Positions 47,082 to 57,000 of a stretch of DNA of 64,000 nt are shown in pieces. The notes under the pieces were generated by a model. That model worked only from the letters and a program-made list of their open reading frames with translations, was not told the origin of the DNA and made no database searches. Source of the DNA: Acidobacteriota bacterium (GTDB lineage: Bacteria; Acidobacteriota; Thermoanaerobaculia; Multivoradales; JAGPDF01); NCBI GenBank assembly GCA_014584695.1, contig JACTMI010000046.1:53771-117770 (forward strand). Direction: 5' to 3'. Within the stretch, counting starts at the first letter, position 1. Each line of letters begins with the position of its first letter. A program made the translations under genes and the position numbers.

Positions 47082-49312
47082 TCCTGGCCGTTCCGCTGCT
47101 GATCGCGGCGGTCGCGGCCGATCCGCGCCCGACGATTCTCGAGCTGGCGCGCGCGGGTCCCGCCGGTCCAGCCCTCGCGGCGGTGGAACGGGAGCTCGCC
47201 GAGCGGCCCGCGCGGTCGCGGGAGCTCGGACTGGATTTCCTGCGCGGCGAGCTGGCGGCGCGCGCTGGGCGCCCGGCCGAGGCGATCGAGGCCTACACGG
47301 CGGCCCTCGGCGTGCCGGCGCTCGCCCCCTGGGCGCGCCTGCGGTTGGCTCGAGCGGAATCCGCGGCCGGACATCCGGAGCGCGCGGCACAGCTCGCGGC
47401 GGCGCTGCTGGCGAGCCAGCCGCCCGCCGCGCTGGTGCGCCCCGCGCTCGAGCAGCTGCGCCGGGCGCTGTCGCTGGGCGGCGACTGCTCGTTGCTCGCC
47501 TCCCTCGAGCGGGTCCGCTGGCGCACCGAAGAGCGGCGACTCTTCGAGCTGACGCGGGCGGAGTGCCTCGCCTGGCAGGGGCGGGCGGAGGAGGCGCGTC
47601 GCCGCGCGCGCGCCCTGCTCGAGCAGGACCCCGAGGATGCGGTGGCGCACGAGGCGGCGCAGCTGGTGGGCGGCTGGGTGGCCGGGGAACCCGATCGGGA
47701 GACGGCGCGGTGGCTCGGCCTGGCGGCCTACGCGCACCGAGAGTTCGAGCTCGCCATTCCCCTCCTGGCGCGGGCCATCGACCCGCGGGCGGCGTGGGAC
47801 CGCCAGCGCTGGGAGCTCGAGTTCGCGCTCGCGCGCAGCGACTTCTGGCTCGGCCACCACCTGGAGGCGGCACGCAGGTTCCAGCGGTTGGCGGCGCGGC
47901 CGGCGGTGGCCGAGCGGCGCGCCGCGGCGCTCTATCAAGCGGGCCGAGGCCTCGAGCTCGCCGGGGAGCCGAGCGGGGCGCTCGCGGCCTTTCTCGCGGC
48001 CCAGCGGGCGGAGCCCGACGGCGAGTGGTCGATGGCCGCCGAATCGAGCGCGCTGCGCATCGAGCTGCTCGCGGACGAGGTCGCGGCGGCGCGCGAGCGG
48101 CTGGCGCGGCTCTCGCGGCGCCGCCACGGCCAGAGCGCGCTCGCCCGCAGCGCCCTCTTCCTGGCCGCGAGCCAGGTGGCGCGAGGCCGTTCGGAGGGCG
48201 TTCGAGAGAGCCTGGACTTCGCCCAGACTACGCGGGCAGTCGCTCCCGAGGCGGTGCACTACTGGCGCGGCCGCAGCGCCGAGCTCGCGGGGGACCTGGA
48301 AGCGGCGTCCCGCGAGTATTTCGACGCCCTCGAGCGGGGCCCCCACCATCCGTTCGCGCGCGCGGCGCTGCGGCGGCTCGAGCGCCCCGAGCTCGCGCCG
48401 TTCGGGGCGATGCGCGCGCGCGTCGCGGCGGCGGCGGGGGAGCCGCCGGAGCTCTGGCGCGCGGCGCGGCTGCTCGGCGAGACCAGCGCCGCCGGCGCGG
48501 AGGCGACCCGCCGCGGGCTCGCTCGACTCCGGGAGCGACCCGCCACGGCGCTCTGGATCGACTGGCAGCCCGTGCCGGTCACGGCCTGGCCGCTCTGGCG
48601 GGCGGCACCGACCTCTCCGGAAGAGATCTTGCTCGGACTGGGGTTCTTCGAGGAGGCGCCGATGGCGCTCCGGCGCCACTTCCCTTCGAGTCGACCCGAT
48701 CTGGCCTTCACCGCCGCGGCCCAGCTCGCCGAGCGTGGCGCCCACCGCCGCTCGCTGGCGCTGGCGGAGGCGCTGTTCGAGCAGCGGCCGACGAGCCTGC
48801 CGGTCGCCTGGGTCAGCCGCGGGCTGCGCCGACTGCTCTATCCACTGCCCCACGAGACCGCCCTGCGCACGGAAGCGGAGCGCCACCGGATCGATCCGCT
48901 GCTGCTCGCCGCCCTGATCCGGGAGGAGAGTCGCTTCGACGCCCAGGCCGTCTCCGCGGCCTCGGCCCGAGGTCTGACGCAGTTCGTCCTGCCCACGGCG
49001 CGCCGAGTCGGAGCCGCGCTCGGCTGGCCCCGCCTCGAGGCCCGGGACCTGCTCCGACCCGAGACGTCGATCGCCCTGGGAGCCGCGTACTTGGGGGAGC
49101 TGGCTGTCCGATTTCGAGGACGTGAAGAGGTCATGCTGGCGGCCTACAACGCGGGCGAAGCGCAAGCGGAGCTCTGGTTGCGTTACTGTTTTACTCAAGA
49201 GCCGGAGGAGTTCCTGTCGAAGATCGGATTCCGCGAGACGCGGGCCTACGTCCTGCGGGTCCTGGAGAGCTACGCGCACTACCGCGAGCTCGACGCTTCG
49301 GAAGCGTCCTGA
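47078..49312 (+). CDS. Soluble lytic murein transglycosylase (Slt family)
   Basis: A 744-residue exported protein. A hydrophobic signal (about 1-14) is followed by a long helical, TPR-like superhelix (about 20-570) and a C-terminal SLT domain: the catalytic Glu is the first or second E of IREESRFD, followed by SARGLTQF, then YNAGEAQAELWL. It would cleave peptidoglycan glycan strands to 1,6-anhydro ends. It is coupled to the HIT gene by ATGA. Confidence 0.9.
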   Translation: MILAVPLLIAAVAADPRPTILELARAGPAGPALAAVERELAERPARSRELGLDFLRGELAARAGRPAEAIEAYTAALGVPALAPWARLRLARAESAAGHPERAAQLAAALLASQPPAALVRPALEQLRRALSLGGDCSLLASLERVRWRTEERRLFELTRAECLAWQGRAEEARRRARALLEQDPEDAVAHEAAQLVGGWVAGEPDRETARWLGLAAYAHREFELAIPLLARAIDPRAAWDRQRWELEFALARSDFWLGHHLEAARRFQRLAARPAVAERRAAALYQAGRGLELAGEPSGALAAFLAAQRAEPDGEWSMAAESSALRIELLADEVAAARERLARLSRRRHGQSALARSALFLAASQVARGRSEGVRESLDFAQTTRAVAPEAVHYWRGRSAELAGDLEAASREYFDALERGPHHPFARAALRRLERPELAPFGAMRARVAAAAGEPPELWRAARLLGETSAAGAEATRRGLARLRERPATALWIDWQPVPVTAWPLWRAAPTSPEEILLGLGFFEEAPMALRRHFPSSRPDLAFTAAAQLAERGAHRRSLALAEALFEQRPTSLPVAWVSRGLRRLLYPLPHETALRTEAERHRIDPLLLAALIREESRFDAQAVSAASARGLTQFVLPTARRVGAALGWPRLEARDLLRPETSIALGAAYLGELAVRFRGREEVMLAAYNAGEAQAELWLRYCFTQEPEEFLSKIGFRETRAYVLRVLESYAHYRELDASEAS

Positions 49313-49353
49313 ACGCTTGTCCCCCCGCTCGGCGCCGGTGTAACCTCCGCCCG

Positions 49354-49908
49354 ATGTCGGTCGAGCAGGCTGCCACCCCCGAGTCGCCGGTGCCGCAACC
49401 GGCCGAGCCGGTCCGGGTATTGGTCCCCTCGCAGTTGGGTCCGCTCGGGGTGGACTTTCACCACACGGCCATCTCCCGCCTCCTGTTCAACCCGGCGGCG
49501 CGGGAGCGGCGCCTCTACCATCCGCTCTCGGACTACGAAGATTCCGACTTCCTCGACGAGGTCTTCGGTCGGCTCTCGGAGTACTTCGCGGGGGCGCGCC
49601 GCAACCTCGACCTCGAGTACGACCTGGTTCCTTCCGGACTCGACGGCTTCGCCCGGCGAGTGCTCAAGGAGGTCACCCGGACTCCCTACGGCCGCACTCG
49701 CAACTACAAGGAGATCGCCGAGGCCGCTGGCCGGCCGGAGGCCTACCGGCAGGTCCTGGCGATCATCGAGAAGAACCCGCTGCCGATCCTGATCCCCTGC
49801 CACCGGATCATCCCGTCGAAGCAGGGGCTGGGTGGCTACGTCGGCGGCGCCGCGCGCAAGCGCTGGCTGCTCAAGATGGAGCGGGAGAGCGCCGGCCAGA
49901 TGACCTGA
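49354..49908 (+). CDS. ogt: Methylated-DNA-protein cysteine methyltransferase
   Basis: A 184-residue DNA repair protein that accepts alkyl groups from O6-alkylguanine. The active-site motif is IPCHRII with Cys149, preceded by PYGRTRNYKEIAEAAGRP. The N-terminal 40 residues are variable. It converges on the PEGA-domain gene. Confidence 0.93.
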   Translation: MSVEQAATPESPVPQPAEPVRVLVPSQLGPLGVDFHHTAISRLLFNPAARERRLYHPLSDYEDSDFLDEVFGRLSEYFAGARRNLDLEYDLVPSGLDGFARRVLKEVTRTPYGRTRNYKEIAEAAGRPEAYRQVLAIIEKNPLPILIPCHRIIPSKQGLGGYVGGAARKRWLLKMERESAGQMT

Positions 49909-49911
49909 CCG

Positions 49912-49929
49912 GCGCTCGGGCGCGAGCGC
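49912..49929. terminator. Bidirectional hairpin between ogt and the PEGA gene
   Basis: A 7-bp stem GCGCTCG/CGAGCGC with a 4-nt loop between two converging genes. Confidence 0.4.
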
Positions 49930-49931
49930 TT

Positions 49932-50774
49932 TCAGTCCTCGGACAGGCGGATCTCGAGCTCGACTTCGCGGCCGGGGGCGACCTCGAAGCGGCGCGCCTG
50001 CTCCTCGCGGCCGGGGCGCACCACCTGCAGCAGGTGCTCGCCGGGGTCGACGATCAGCCCCGCGCGGAGCCGGGCGAGCTCCTGCCCGGTGCCCAGGAAG
50101 CGTCCGTCGAGGTAGACCGAGGCGTCGTCGGGCTCGATCCGGAGGCGCAGCCGCCCCGGCTCGCCGCGGGCGTCGAGTGGTCCGGGCTCGACCTCCGCTC
50201 GCCGGCCCTCCCAGGTCGGCGACGGTCGGCGTTCGCGGGCGGCGAGCTCTTCCTCGCGCTCGCGGTCGCGCCGGAGGCGCTCGTCGCGACGCACGGTCGA
50301 CTTGGAGGCGAGGTCGAGCGGGTGGATGGACTCGCCCTTCTCCATCCGGTCCTCGACGTCGATCACCAGGCCACGATAGATCGAGTACTGGCGCGCGATG
50401 GTCTTGTAGCCCGGCAGGTAGAACGCCACGTCATAAGTGCCGGGCTCGAGCCAGAGATAGTCCGGGAAGCCGTCGAAGTCGTCCGCGACCCCGAGTTTCT
50501 CCCCGTTGACCCAGACCTCCGCGCGCTCGGGGCTGACATCGGTATCGAGCGCGCCGAGGCGGTACCGGTCGTTGGGATAGACGGCGGTGTAACCCCAGCC
50601 GGGGCCGGGGCCCCAATAGCGGTTCGGACCGTACCAGCCCCACGGATAGGCCCAACCCGGCCCCCAGTGGATGCCGAAGCTCGGATAGATGCGGATCGCT
50701 CCGGCCTCCGCCGGAGCCGCGCCGGTCCCGGCGGCGATGGCGGCGATCAGCGCGATGAGCAGGATTCTCTTCAC
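49932..50774 (-). CDS. Exported PEGA-domain protein
   Basis: A 280-residue protein with a signal peptide (about 1-27), a short region rich in Trp, Tyr, Gly and Pro, a first PEGA domain (SPERAEVWVNGEKLG...LEPGTYDVAFYLPGY), a charged helix and a second PEGA-like domain (EPDDASVYLDGRFLG...LIVDPGEHLLQVVRPG). PEGA domains are surface or periplasmic beta modules without known catalysis. The GTG at 50774 overlaps the stop of the glycosyltransferase upstream (GTGA). Confidence 0.8.
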   Translation of the reverse strand: MKRILLIALIAAIAAGTGAAPAEAGAIRIYPSFGIHWGPGWAYPWGWYGPNRYWGPGPGWGYTAVYPNDRYRLGALDTDVSPERAEVWVNGEKLGVADDFDGFPDYLWLEPGTYDVAFYLPGYKTIARQYSIYRGLVIDVEDRMEKGESIHPLDLASKSTVRRDERLRRDREREEELAARERRPSPTWEGRRAEVEPGPLDARGEPGRLRLRIEPDDASVYLDGRFLGTGQELARLRAGLIVDPGEHLLQVVRPGREEQARRFEVAPGREVELEIRLSED

Positions 50775-51706
50775 GGCGTCTCTCCTCGTCTGGGCTCGAT
50801 CCGTTCCCGCCACCCGCGGTGGAGGCCCCGCAAGTAGTGATACCTGAGGGCCTCTTCCCAGAGGCGGGGGACCGACACCGGAAGCGACTGCAAGGCCCGG
50901 ACCAGGGCCTCGCGGAGGCGCTGCGGACCAGTCGGCGGCAGCGCTGGCGGCCCCTCGGGACCGAGCCCGAGGAAGCCGGCCAGCTCCGGATGACGCTCGA
51001 AGAAGACGACCGCGCAATAGCCCGCTCGCTCCTGCCGGGCGGCGAACCGGTCGAAGTCGGTCGGGTGGTCGTGCTCGACGCGGGCAGCGCTCGCGTAGAC
51101 CAGGCGCAGCCCGCGTTTCGACAGCCGCCAGGCGGCTTCGATGTCCTCCCAGGCGGGATAAGGGAAGCTCTCGTCGAAGGGCTCCGCGAGCAGCAGCTCG
51201 CGCGCGAGCGAGAGGTTCGAGGTGTAGAAGAAGTTGAAGGGAACCCGCTCGGGGTCTTCGATCAGCGCGTAGCCGAACTGCAGTCCGTGCTCGTTCAGGT
51301 AACGCAGCAGCGGTGTGGTCACCATCCGCCGGTGCCAGGCGGTGTGGCCGATCACCGCCAGCCGCGTGTCGTCACCTCGCTGCCGATGGGCGCGGGCGTG
51401 TTCGGCCAGCCAGTCGGGAGCGGGCACGGTGTCGTCACCGAGAAAGGCGATGCGCTCGCCCTGGGCGGCTTCGACGCCGCGATTGCGCGCCGCCGCGGGG
51501 CCGCGCGGCTCCTGGCGGATCCAGCGGAACCCGGGTTCGACGGGGCGTGCCGCGAGCCAATCGCGAGTGCCGTCGGAGGAGCCGTCGTCGACCACCAGGA
51601 GCTCGAACCCGGGAGCGTCCCGCTGCGCGGCGAGCGCGGCGAGCACCTCCGGCAGGATCTCGAGCCGATTGTGCGTGGGGACGACGACCGAGAACGGCGG
51701 GGCCAT
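50771..51706 (-). CDS. Family 2 glycosyltransferase
   Basis: A 311-residue GT-A fold enzyme: SVVVPTHNRLE at the N-terminus, LLVVDDGSSDGT, then GDDTVPAP in the DXD position and WEDIEAAWRL as the acceptor-side ED motif. No membrane anchor is seen. Likely adds a sugar during surface polysaccharide synthesis; donor and acceptor are unknown. Confidence 0.88.
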   Translation of the reverse strand: MAPPFSVVVPTHNRLEILPEVLAALAAQRDAPGFELLVVDDGSSDGTRDWLAARPVEPGFRWIRQEPRGPAAARNRGVEAAQGERIAFLGDDTVPAPDWLAEHARAHRQRGDDTRLAVIGHTAWHRRMVTTPLLRYLNEHGLQFGYALIEDPERVPFNFFYTSNLSLARELLLAEPFDESFPYPAWEDIEAAWRLSKRGLRLVYASAARVEHDHPTDFDRFAARQERAGYCAVVFFERHPELAGFLGLGPEGPPALPPTGPQRLREALVRALQSLPVSVPRLWEEALRYHYLRGLHRGWRERIEPRRGETP

Positions 51707-51733
51707 GCGTCGCGATCGTATAGGCTCCTGGCC

Positions 51734-52564
51734 ATGCCCGCGAACTCGCTGCTGTCGAGCGTCGAACGCTACCGGGTCGCCCCCGGATCGCCCGCGAACC
51801 TGGGCGGCATCGACACCGACGAAACCGCGCTCGCCAGCGCCGGCCGCGAGGCCGCCGAAACCGAGATGGGTGAGCTGAACCGTGAGCTGGAAGCGCTGCA
51901 GGAGCTGCTCTGGTCCCGCCAGCGGGAGAAGGTGCTGGTGGTGCTCCAGGGCATGGACACGGCGGGCAAGGACGGCGTCATCCGCCACGTCTTCGACGGC
52001 GTCAACCCGCTCGGGGTCAAGGTGGTCGGCTTCAAGGTCCCGACCGCCGAGGAGCGCGCCCGCGACTTCCTCTGGCGCGTCCACTCCCGAGTTCCGGGCG
52101 CCGGCGAGCTGGTGATCTTCAACCGCAGCCACTACGAGGACGTGCTCGTGGTCCGCGTCCACGGCCTGGCGCCGGAGCCGGTGTGGCAGGCGCGCTACCG
52201 GCAGATCGTCGAGTTCGAGCGACTGCTCGCCGAGACCGGCACGACGATCCTCAAGTTCTACCTGCACATCTCCAAGGCCGAGCAGAAGAAGCGGCTGCAG
52301 GAGCGGCTCGACGATCCGGCGAAGCGCTGGAAGTTCAATCCCGGCGACCTCGACGACCGGGCGCGCTGGAAGGAATTCCGGCGCGCCTACGAGACGGCGC
52401 TCGAGCGGACCTCGACCGCATCGGCGCCCTGGTACGTCGTGCCATCGGACAAGAAGTGGTACCGGAACCTGGTGGTGGCCCGGGTCCTGGTGGGCAGCCT
52501 GCGCGCGCTCGGCATGACGAGTCCCGAAGCCGACTTCGACCCGGCCGGAATCCGGATCGACTGA
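51734..52564 (+). CDS. ppk2: Polyphosphate kinase 2 family protein
   Basis: A 276-residue P-loop kinase that uses polyphosphate to phosphorylate nucleotides. Motifs: Walker A GMDTAGKDG, lid-region FNRSHYEDVL and the RW.FNPGDLDDRARW segment. The single PPK2 domain and length fit the class that converts AMP or NDP; the class cannot be fixed here. Divergent from the upstream glycosyltransferase, 27 nt apart. Confidence 0.93.
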   Translation: MPANSLLSSVERYRVAPGSPANLGGIDTDETALASAGREAAETEMGELNRELEALQELLWSRQREKVLVVLQGMDTAGKDGVIRHVFDGVNPLGVKVVGFKVPTAEERARDFLWRVHSRVPGAGELVIFNRSHYEDVLVVRVHGLAPEPVWQARYRQIVEFERLLAETGTTILKFYLHISKAEQKKRLQERLDDPAKRWKFNPGDLDDRARWKEFRRAYETALERTSTASAPWYVVPSDKKWYRNLVVARVLVGSLRALGMTSPEADFDPAGIRID

Positions 52565-52631
52565 GCCGGGTGAGCAGCAGCCGACCGAGGTTTCCGGGCT
52601 GCGGGGCCCCACGGCCTCCGGCCCTGGCGGA

Positions 52632-53933
52632 TCAGAGCGGCCAGGCCATCACCTCGGGGAGCGTCGCCTGCCGAAAGTCGAGCTCGCGCGGCAGCCAACC
52701 CGCGAAGGCCGGGCTCGCGAACAGCGCCACATCCCCCGGGTAGGTGGGCACGATCCAGAGCGGGAAGCGCGCGAAGATCTCGGCGTCGGGGCGCCGCCGC
52801 CGCGCGGCGGCGCGGGAGCGCTCCTCGCCGGCGGACTCGAGGCTGGCCCGAAAGAAGCTCATCGCGCGCAAGTGGGCGAGGGTGCGGGGATCGTCGACCG
52901 CGAGGCGCTCTCGTTCCCGGCGCGAGCCACGGCCGGCCGCGGCCAGGGCGCGCGCCGCCTTGGCCGCGCCGCGGCGCGCGAACTCCCGCGGTCCCATGCG
53001 CCGCCACTTCTCGCCCAGAGACTCCCGCGCCGGCGCCGCGGCACCGGTGTCGGCGATCGCACCCGCAAACGGGTCGCTGCGCAGGACGGCGCCGCCCGGG
53101 TTCGCCTCGGCGAGCAGGGCCTCGACCCGCGACAGGAAGGTCAGGAGAATGGCCGGCATCAGCTGCTCCCAGAGCCGGGGCTCGAGGTTCTTGTGCATCG
53201 TGCGCAGGGCGTTGCGCTCGAACAGAAAGCCGCGGTGGAAATGACCGAGCCGGTCGCTCGAGGCGCTCGAGCGGTGCCGCACGGTGGCGTCCGGACAGGC
53301 CACCACCCGCGCGCCGCCGGCCCACAGCCGCCAACCGAGATCGACGTCCTCGAGGTAGGCGAAGTAGCGCGGGTCGAATCCTCCCGCCGCGAGGAAGGCG
53401 CGGCGCTCGACGACGAGGTTGCCGCCGCAGCCGAAGAGCAGCTCCTCGCCGGCCTCCGGCTGACGCGCGGTGGCCAGCGGCCGCCGGTAGTCGAGCTGAA
53501 AGGCGTGCCCGTCGAACGTCAGCAGCCCGCGCCCGAAGTCGAGCCGCTCCGCTTCCCAGTCGACGATCCGACCGGCGACCGCAGCGACATCGTCGTCGGC
53601 GGCGCGGTAGCCGTCGACCAGCGCCGCGAGCCAGTCCTTCTCGGCGCGCGTGTCGTTGTTGAGCAGCACGAGAGCGTCGCCGGTGGCGAGCTCGGCGAGC
53701 CGGTTGTTGCCGGCGCAGAAGCCGAGGTTCACGGCACTCTCGACCACGCGCACGCCCGGAAAGCGGGCTCTCACCCACGCCGCGGTGCCGTCGGTGGAGC
53801 CGTTGTCGAGCAACAGCGTCTCCGCTTCGACACCCGGCGAGCGCTGGGCGGCGAGCGCACCCAGGCAATCCTCGAGGTGCTCCCGGCCGTTCCAGGAGAG
53901 GACGAGGATCGAAACCTTGCGGCCGCGCTTCAT
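52632..53933 (-). CDS. Family 2 glycosyltransferase (rhamnosyltransferase-like)
   Basis: A 433-residue enzyme with SILVLSWNGREHLEDCL, LLLDNGSTDGT, NLGFCAGNN and LLNNDTRAEKDWL, the pattern of GT2 enzymes in O-antigen and rhamnan synthesis, with YLEDVDLGWRL as catalytic ED. The C-terminal 180 residues are extra and of unknown role. Its start overlaps the upstream GT4 stop (ATGA). Confidence 0.88.
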   Translation of the reverse strand: MKRGRKVSILVLSWNGREHLEDCLGALAAQRSPGVEAETLLLDNGSTDGTAAWVRARFPGVRVVESAVNLGFCAGNNRLAELATGDALVLLNNDTRAEKDWLAALVDGYRAADDDVAAVAGRIVDWEAERLDFGRGLLTFDGHAFQLDYRRPLATARQPEAGEELLFGCGGNLVVERRAFLAAGGFDPRYFAYLEDVDLGWRLWAGGARVVACPDATVRHRSSASSDRLGHFHRGFLFERNALRTMHKNLEPRLWEQLMPAILLTFLSRVEALLAEANPGGAVLRSDPFAGAIADTGAAAPARESLGEKWRRMGPREFARRGAAKAARALAAAGRGSRRERERLAVDDPRTLAHLRAMSFFRASLESAGEERSRAAARRRRPDAEIFARFPLWIVPTYPGDVALFASPAFAGWLPRELDFRQATLPEVMAWPL

Positions 53934-55192
53934 CCGCGCGCTCCGAGCGTGCGCGCGAGCGCCCGGCGCAGCCGGAAGCCGAGGCCGTCCGGCGGCGAGA
54001 CGGTCGCGGGCCGGAAGGCGAACCGCGACTTCGTGGCATCGACGCGCGGGGCGGCCAGGAAGTCGACCAGCGGCGCCAGCACTCGCGGCCACCGATGCGC
54101 CTCCGCGAGCCGCCAGCCGGCCGCGCGCCGGGGCTCGACCTCGCTCCCCGCGAGCACGTCGCGCAGCGCCTCGGCGAGCGCTTCGGGATCCTCCGGGGGC
54201 ACGACCCAGCCGGCGCCGTGCTCGCGCAGCAGGCGAGCGATCGTGCCGCCGTCGCTGGCGACGACCGGGCAGCCGGCCGCCAGGGCCTCGAGAAACCGGG
54301 TGCGCAGCGCCAGATCGCTCTCGAGGCCGGCGCGGTGCGGCGAGACCATCAAATCGACCTCGCGCAGCAGGTCGAACCGGCGCTCGGCCGGGACCCAGTC
54401 GAGCGCCACCACCCGCTCGCGCAGCCGCGGGCGACTCGCCAGCCGGCGCTCGAGCTCGCCGAAGAGCCGCTGCGGCGTGCTCTCCGGGTTCGGATTGCGG
54501 ATCACGTACAGCCGGACCTCGGCGGCCTCCAGGCGCTCGATCGCGTCGAGGGTCGTCCAGGGGTCGTACCAGTCGTAGAGGCCGCCGAACAGCAGCCGCC
54601 GCTCGCCGGGGCGGCGCGCGCCCAGCCAGGGACGGTGCTCCGGCAGCTCGTCGGGCAGGCCGAACGGCACTTCGGCGATCAGGCCCGAGAGCGTCGGATC
54701 GAGTCGCGCGCGCTCCGGGTTGACGCGGCCGAGCGCCGTCAGGAAACCGGCATAGAAGAGCCGCTGCTCGCGCGAGGAACAGAGGAAGAAGTCGCCGCGC
54801 GAGAGCTGGAGGACCCAGGTCGCGTGATCGTTGCGATAGGGGTCGAGCCCGAGCGACTCGAGATAGTGCAGGTTCTCGATCAGCCAGGGATCGTAGAGGT
54901 CGATCGCGGTCGGCAGGTCGGGACGGGCGAGCAGGAGATCGTTGGCGAGCTGTCCCTGGGCGACGGCGGCGGCGGCGCCCGTCACGAGCTCCGGCAGACT
55001 CTCGCGGTCGAAACGGCGAACGCTCGCGGCATCGAGGCCGCAGCGCGCGCTCTCCTCGGGCGTCGCGGGAGAGATCAGGAGCACGTCGAAGCCGGCCGCG
55101 GGCAGCCGCCGCGCCAGCTCCAGGTAACGAATGCCGATGCCGCCCATGGTGGGCCGGATCGGTTCGCTCGACAGCAGCGCGACCCGGCTCAC
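53930..55192 (-). CDS. Family 4-type glycosyltransferase
   Basis: A 420-residue GT-B fold protein: N-terminal PTMGGIGIRYLELARRLPAAG and C-terminal LRTRFLEALAAGCPVVASDGG followed by VVPPEDPEALAEAL, as in GT4 family enzymes. Coupled to both neighbours by ATGA overlaps, in the middle of the polysaccharide operon. Confidence 0.88.
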   Translation of the reverse strand: MSRVALLSSEPIRPTMGGIGIRYLELARRLPAAGFDVLLISPATPEESARCGLDAASVRRFDRESLPELVTGAAAAVAQGQLANDLLLARPDLPTAIDLYDPWLIENLHYLESLGLDPYRNDHATWVLQLSRGDFFLCSSREQRLFYAGFLTALGRVNPERARLDPTLSGLIAEVPFGLPDELPEHRPWLGARRPGERRLLFGGLYDWYDPWTTLDAIERLEAAEVRLYVIRNPNPESTPQRLFGELERRLASRPRLRERVVALDWVPAERRFDLLREVDLMVSPHRAGLESDLALRTRFLEALAAGCPVVASDGGTIARLLREHGAGWVVPPEDPEALAEALRDVLAGSEVEPRRAAGWRLAEAHRWPRVLAPLVDFLAAPRVDATKSRFAFRPATVSPPDGLGFRLRRALARTLGARG

Positions 55193-56937
55193 CGGCCCCG
55201 CAGTCGCTGCCAGCGCAAGTGGGCGCGCCAGGCCCGGGTCGACTCCATGGCGCGGATCTGGGCGCCGAGCCGCTCGATCTCGGCGTAGAGGCGGCCGATG
55301 TGTTCGGTCTGCTGCTCGGCCGCGAAGTGGAGGCGGTGGATCTCTCGCGCGCTGCGCTCGGTCGACTCGGCGAGCTCGCGCCGCCGCCGCTCCGCTTCGT
55401 GCAGAGCGAGAACGCCCTCGGCGCGCAGGCGGTCGACGACCGCCGCCAGGCGGGCCGCGGGGACGGCGTCGCGGTGCTTCTCGAGCACCCGGGCCTTGGT
55501 GGCCAGGAAGTCCGGGCGGTCGCGCGGCAGCTCGCCCAGCGCGTGGTGGGCGCTGCCGCGGAAGTGCCGGTACTCGCAGGTGACGCGCGCGAGGTGGAGG
55601 AAGCGGGTCAGCGCGGCGAGCCGGATCAGCAGGTCCCAGTCCTCGAAGAACTCGAAGCTCTCGTCGAGCGGGCCCGCCCGCTCGAGCAGGGCGCGCTCGA
55701 CGAGCAGCGTGTGGAGCGGGATGTAGTTGTCGAAGCAGAGCAGGTCGGGATCGAAATCGCGGCTGTAGGGGAGGCTCCGCTCGACGCAGCGCCAGCCGAG
55801 CTCCGCGTCGGGCTCGTAGATGGCGACCGCCGCATCGGTATAGACCACCGGCGCGGCGGTCGCCCGGGCGAAGCCGACCAGCGTCTCGAGATGCTCCGGC
55901 TCGACCAGGTCGTCGTCGTCGAGGAAGCCGACATAGTCACCGCTCGCCAGCGCGAGGCCGGCGTTGGCGGCCGCGGCGCGGCCCCGGCTCGCCGCGTGGT
56001 CGACCCGGCGCAGCGCGAACGGGAAGTCCGGCGGCGGCTCGGGCGGCGCGCCGCCATCGTTGACCAGGAGGACCTCGACCCGCCGGTAGCTGCCCGCCGC
56101 CAAGCTCGCGAGCGCCTGGGCGAGCAGCGCCGGCCGGTCCTTGGTGCGCACGATGACCGAGACCAGCGGCCCATCCTCGATCCAGATCGGCGCGGGGGTG
56201 CCGCCCAGCCGGGTCACCAGGGCACTCGGCCCCGCGGTCACGAAATCCGCCAGGGTCAGTCTCCGATAGGCCTCGGCGGCCATCACGTTCGGCCCGAGCG
56301 TCAGGGTCCGGAAGTGCCGCAGGCCGAGCGCCGCGCGACCGTAGGGATGCCGCTCGAGCTGGCTCGAGTGGGCGGCGATCGCCCGCTCCAGCAGCGGCAG
56401 CTCTCCGCTCACGTCCACCAGCAGGTCGGGATGGAGCGGGCGGTTCAGCTCGTAGAGCAGCACCTCGAGGCCGTCGAGCGCCGTGGCCAGGTCGTCGCCC
56501 GGCCGGATGGCGGTGAGGACACGGTGCACGGCGGCGAAGGCGGCACGGTGGTCCGCCGAGACTTCGAGCGGCGACGGCACCAGCAACAGGCGCGGGCGCT
56601 GGGCCAGCAGTGCCCGCCGAATCGCCGCCGCCGCGGCGTCGAGGTGGCGGGCGAGCTGGCCGTCCGGGAGCTCCGTCCGCTCGTGGCCCGCAACCCCGAG
56701 GATCGCTATCGCCGCGGCTGCCTCGGCCGCGCGCCGCGCGGCGAGACCGGGCTCGCCGGGCGGCGCGCCGGCCGAGTCGGTGAGATAGAGGACGCGCACC
56801 GCGGCGCCGCCGGCGGCCAATTGCGCGACCAGTCCGCCGCAGCCGAGGGTCTCGTCGTCGGCGTGGGGTGCGATCACGAGCGCGCTCGGCGTCTCGACGC
56901 GGCGGGTCTCGCCGGGCGGAATCGGGAAGGAGGGCAT
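55189..56937 (-). CDS. Fusion of PIG-L/LmbE deacetylase and family 2 glycosyltransferase
   Basis: A 582-residue two-enzyme protein. The N-terminal part (about 15-235) is a PIG-L zinc deacetylase with PHADDETLGCGG and a downstream SADHRAAF. The second half (about 255-490) is a GT2 domain with VSVIVRTKDRP, VLLVNDGG and FLDDDDLVEPEHL. A helical, probably coiled-coil tail (about 495-582) follows. The likely logic is N-deacetylation of a glycan and transfer of a further sugar by one polypeptide (inference). Confidence 0.88.
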   Translation of the reverse strand: MPSFPIPPGETRRVETPSALVIAPHADDETLGCGGLVAQLAAGGAAVRVLYLTDSAGAPPGEPGLAARRAAEAAAAIAILGVAGHERTELPDGQLARHLDAAAAAIRRALLAQRPRLLLVPSPLEVSADHRAAFAAVHRVLTAIRPGDDLATALDGLEVLLYELNRPLHPDLLVDVSGELPLLERAIAAHSSQLERHPYGRAALGLRHFRTLTLGPNVMAAEAYRRLTLADFVTAGPSALVTRLGGTPAPIWIEDGPLVSVIVRTKDRPALLAQALASLAAGSYRRVEVLLVNDGGAPPEPPPDFPFALRRVDHAASRGRAAAANAGLALASGDYVGFLDDDDLVEPEHLETLVGFARATAAPVVYTDAAVAIYEPDAELGWRCVERSLPYSRDFDPDLLCFDNYIPLHTLLVERALLERAGPLDESFEFFEDWDLLIRLAALTRFLHLARVTCEYRHFRGSAHHALGELPRDRPDFLATKARVLEKHRDAVPAARLAAVVDRLRAEGVLALHEAERRRRELAESTERSAREIHRLHFAAEQQTEHIGRLYAEIERLGAQIRAMESTRAWRAHLRWQRLRGR

Positions 56938-57000
56938 GGCGTGCGCTCGGAGCTCGGTCCGGAGCGGGATCGTAGCACCGGCGGCCGCGCGGGCCGCCGC

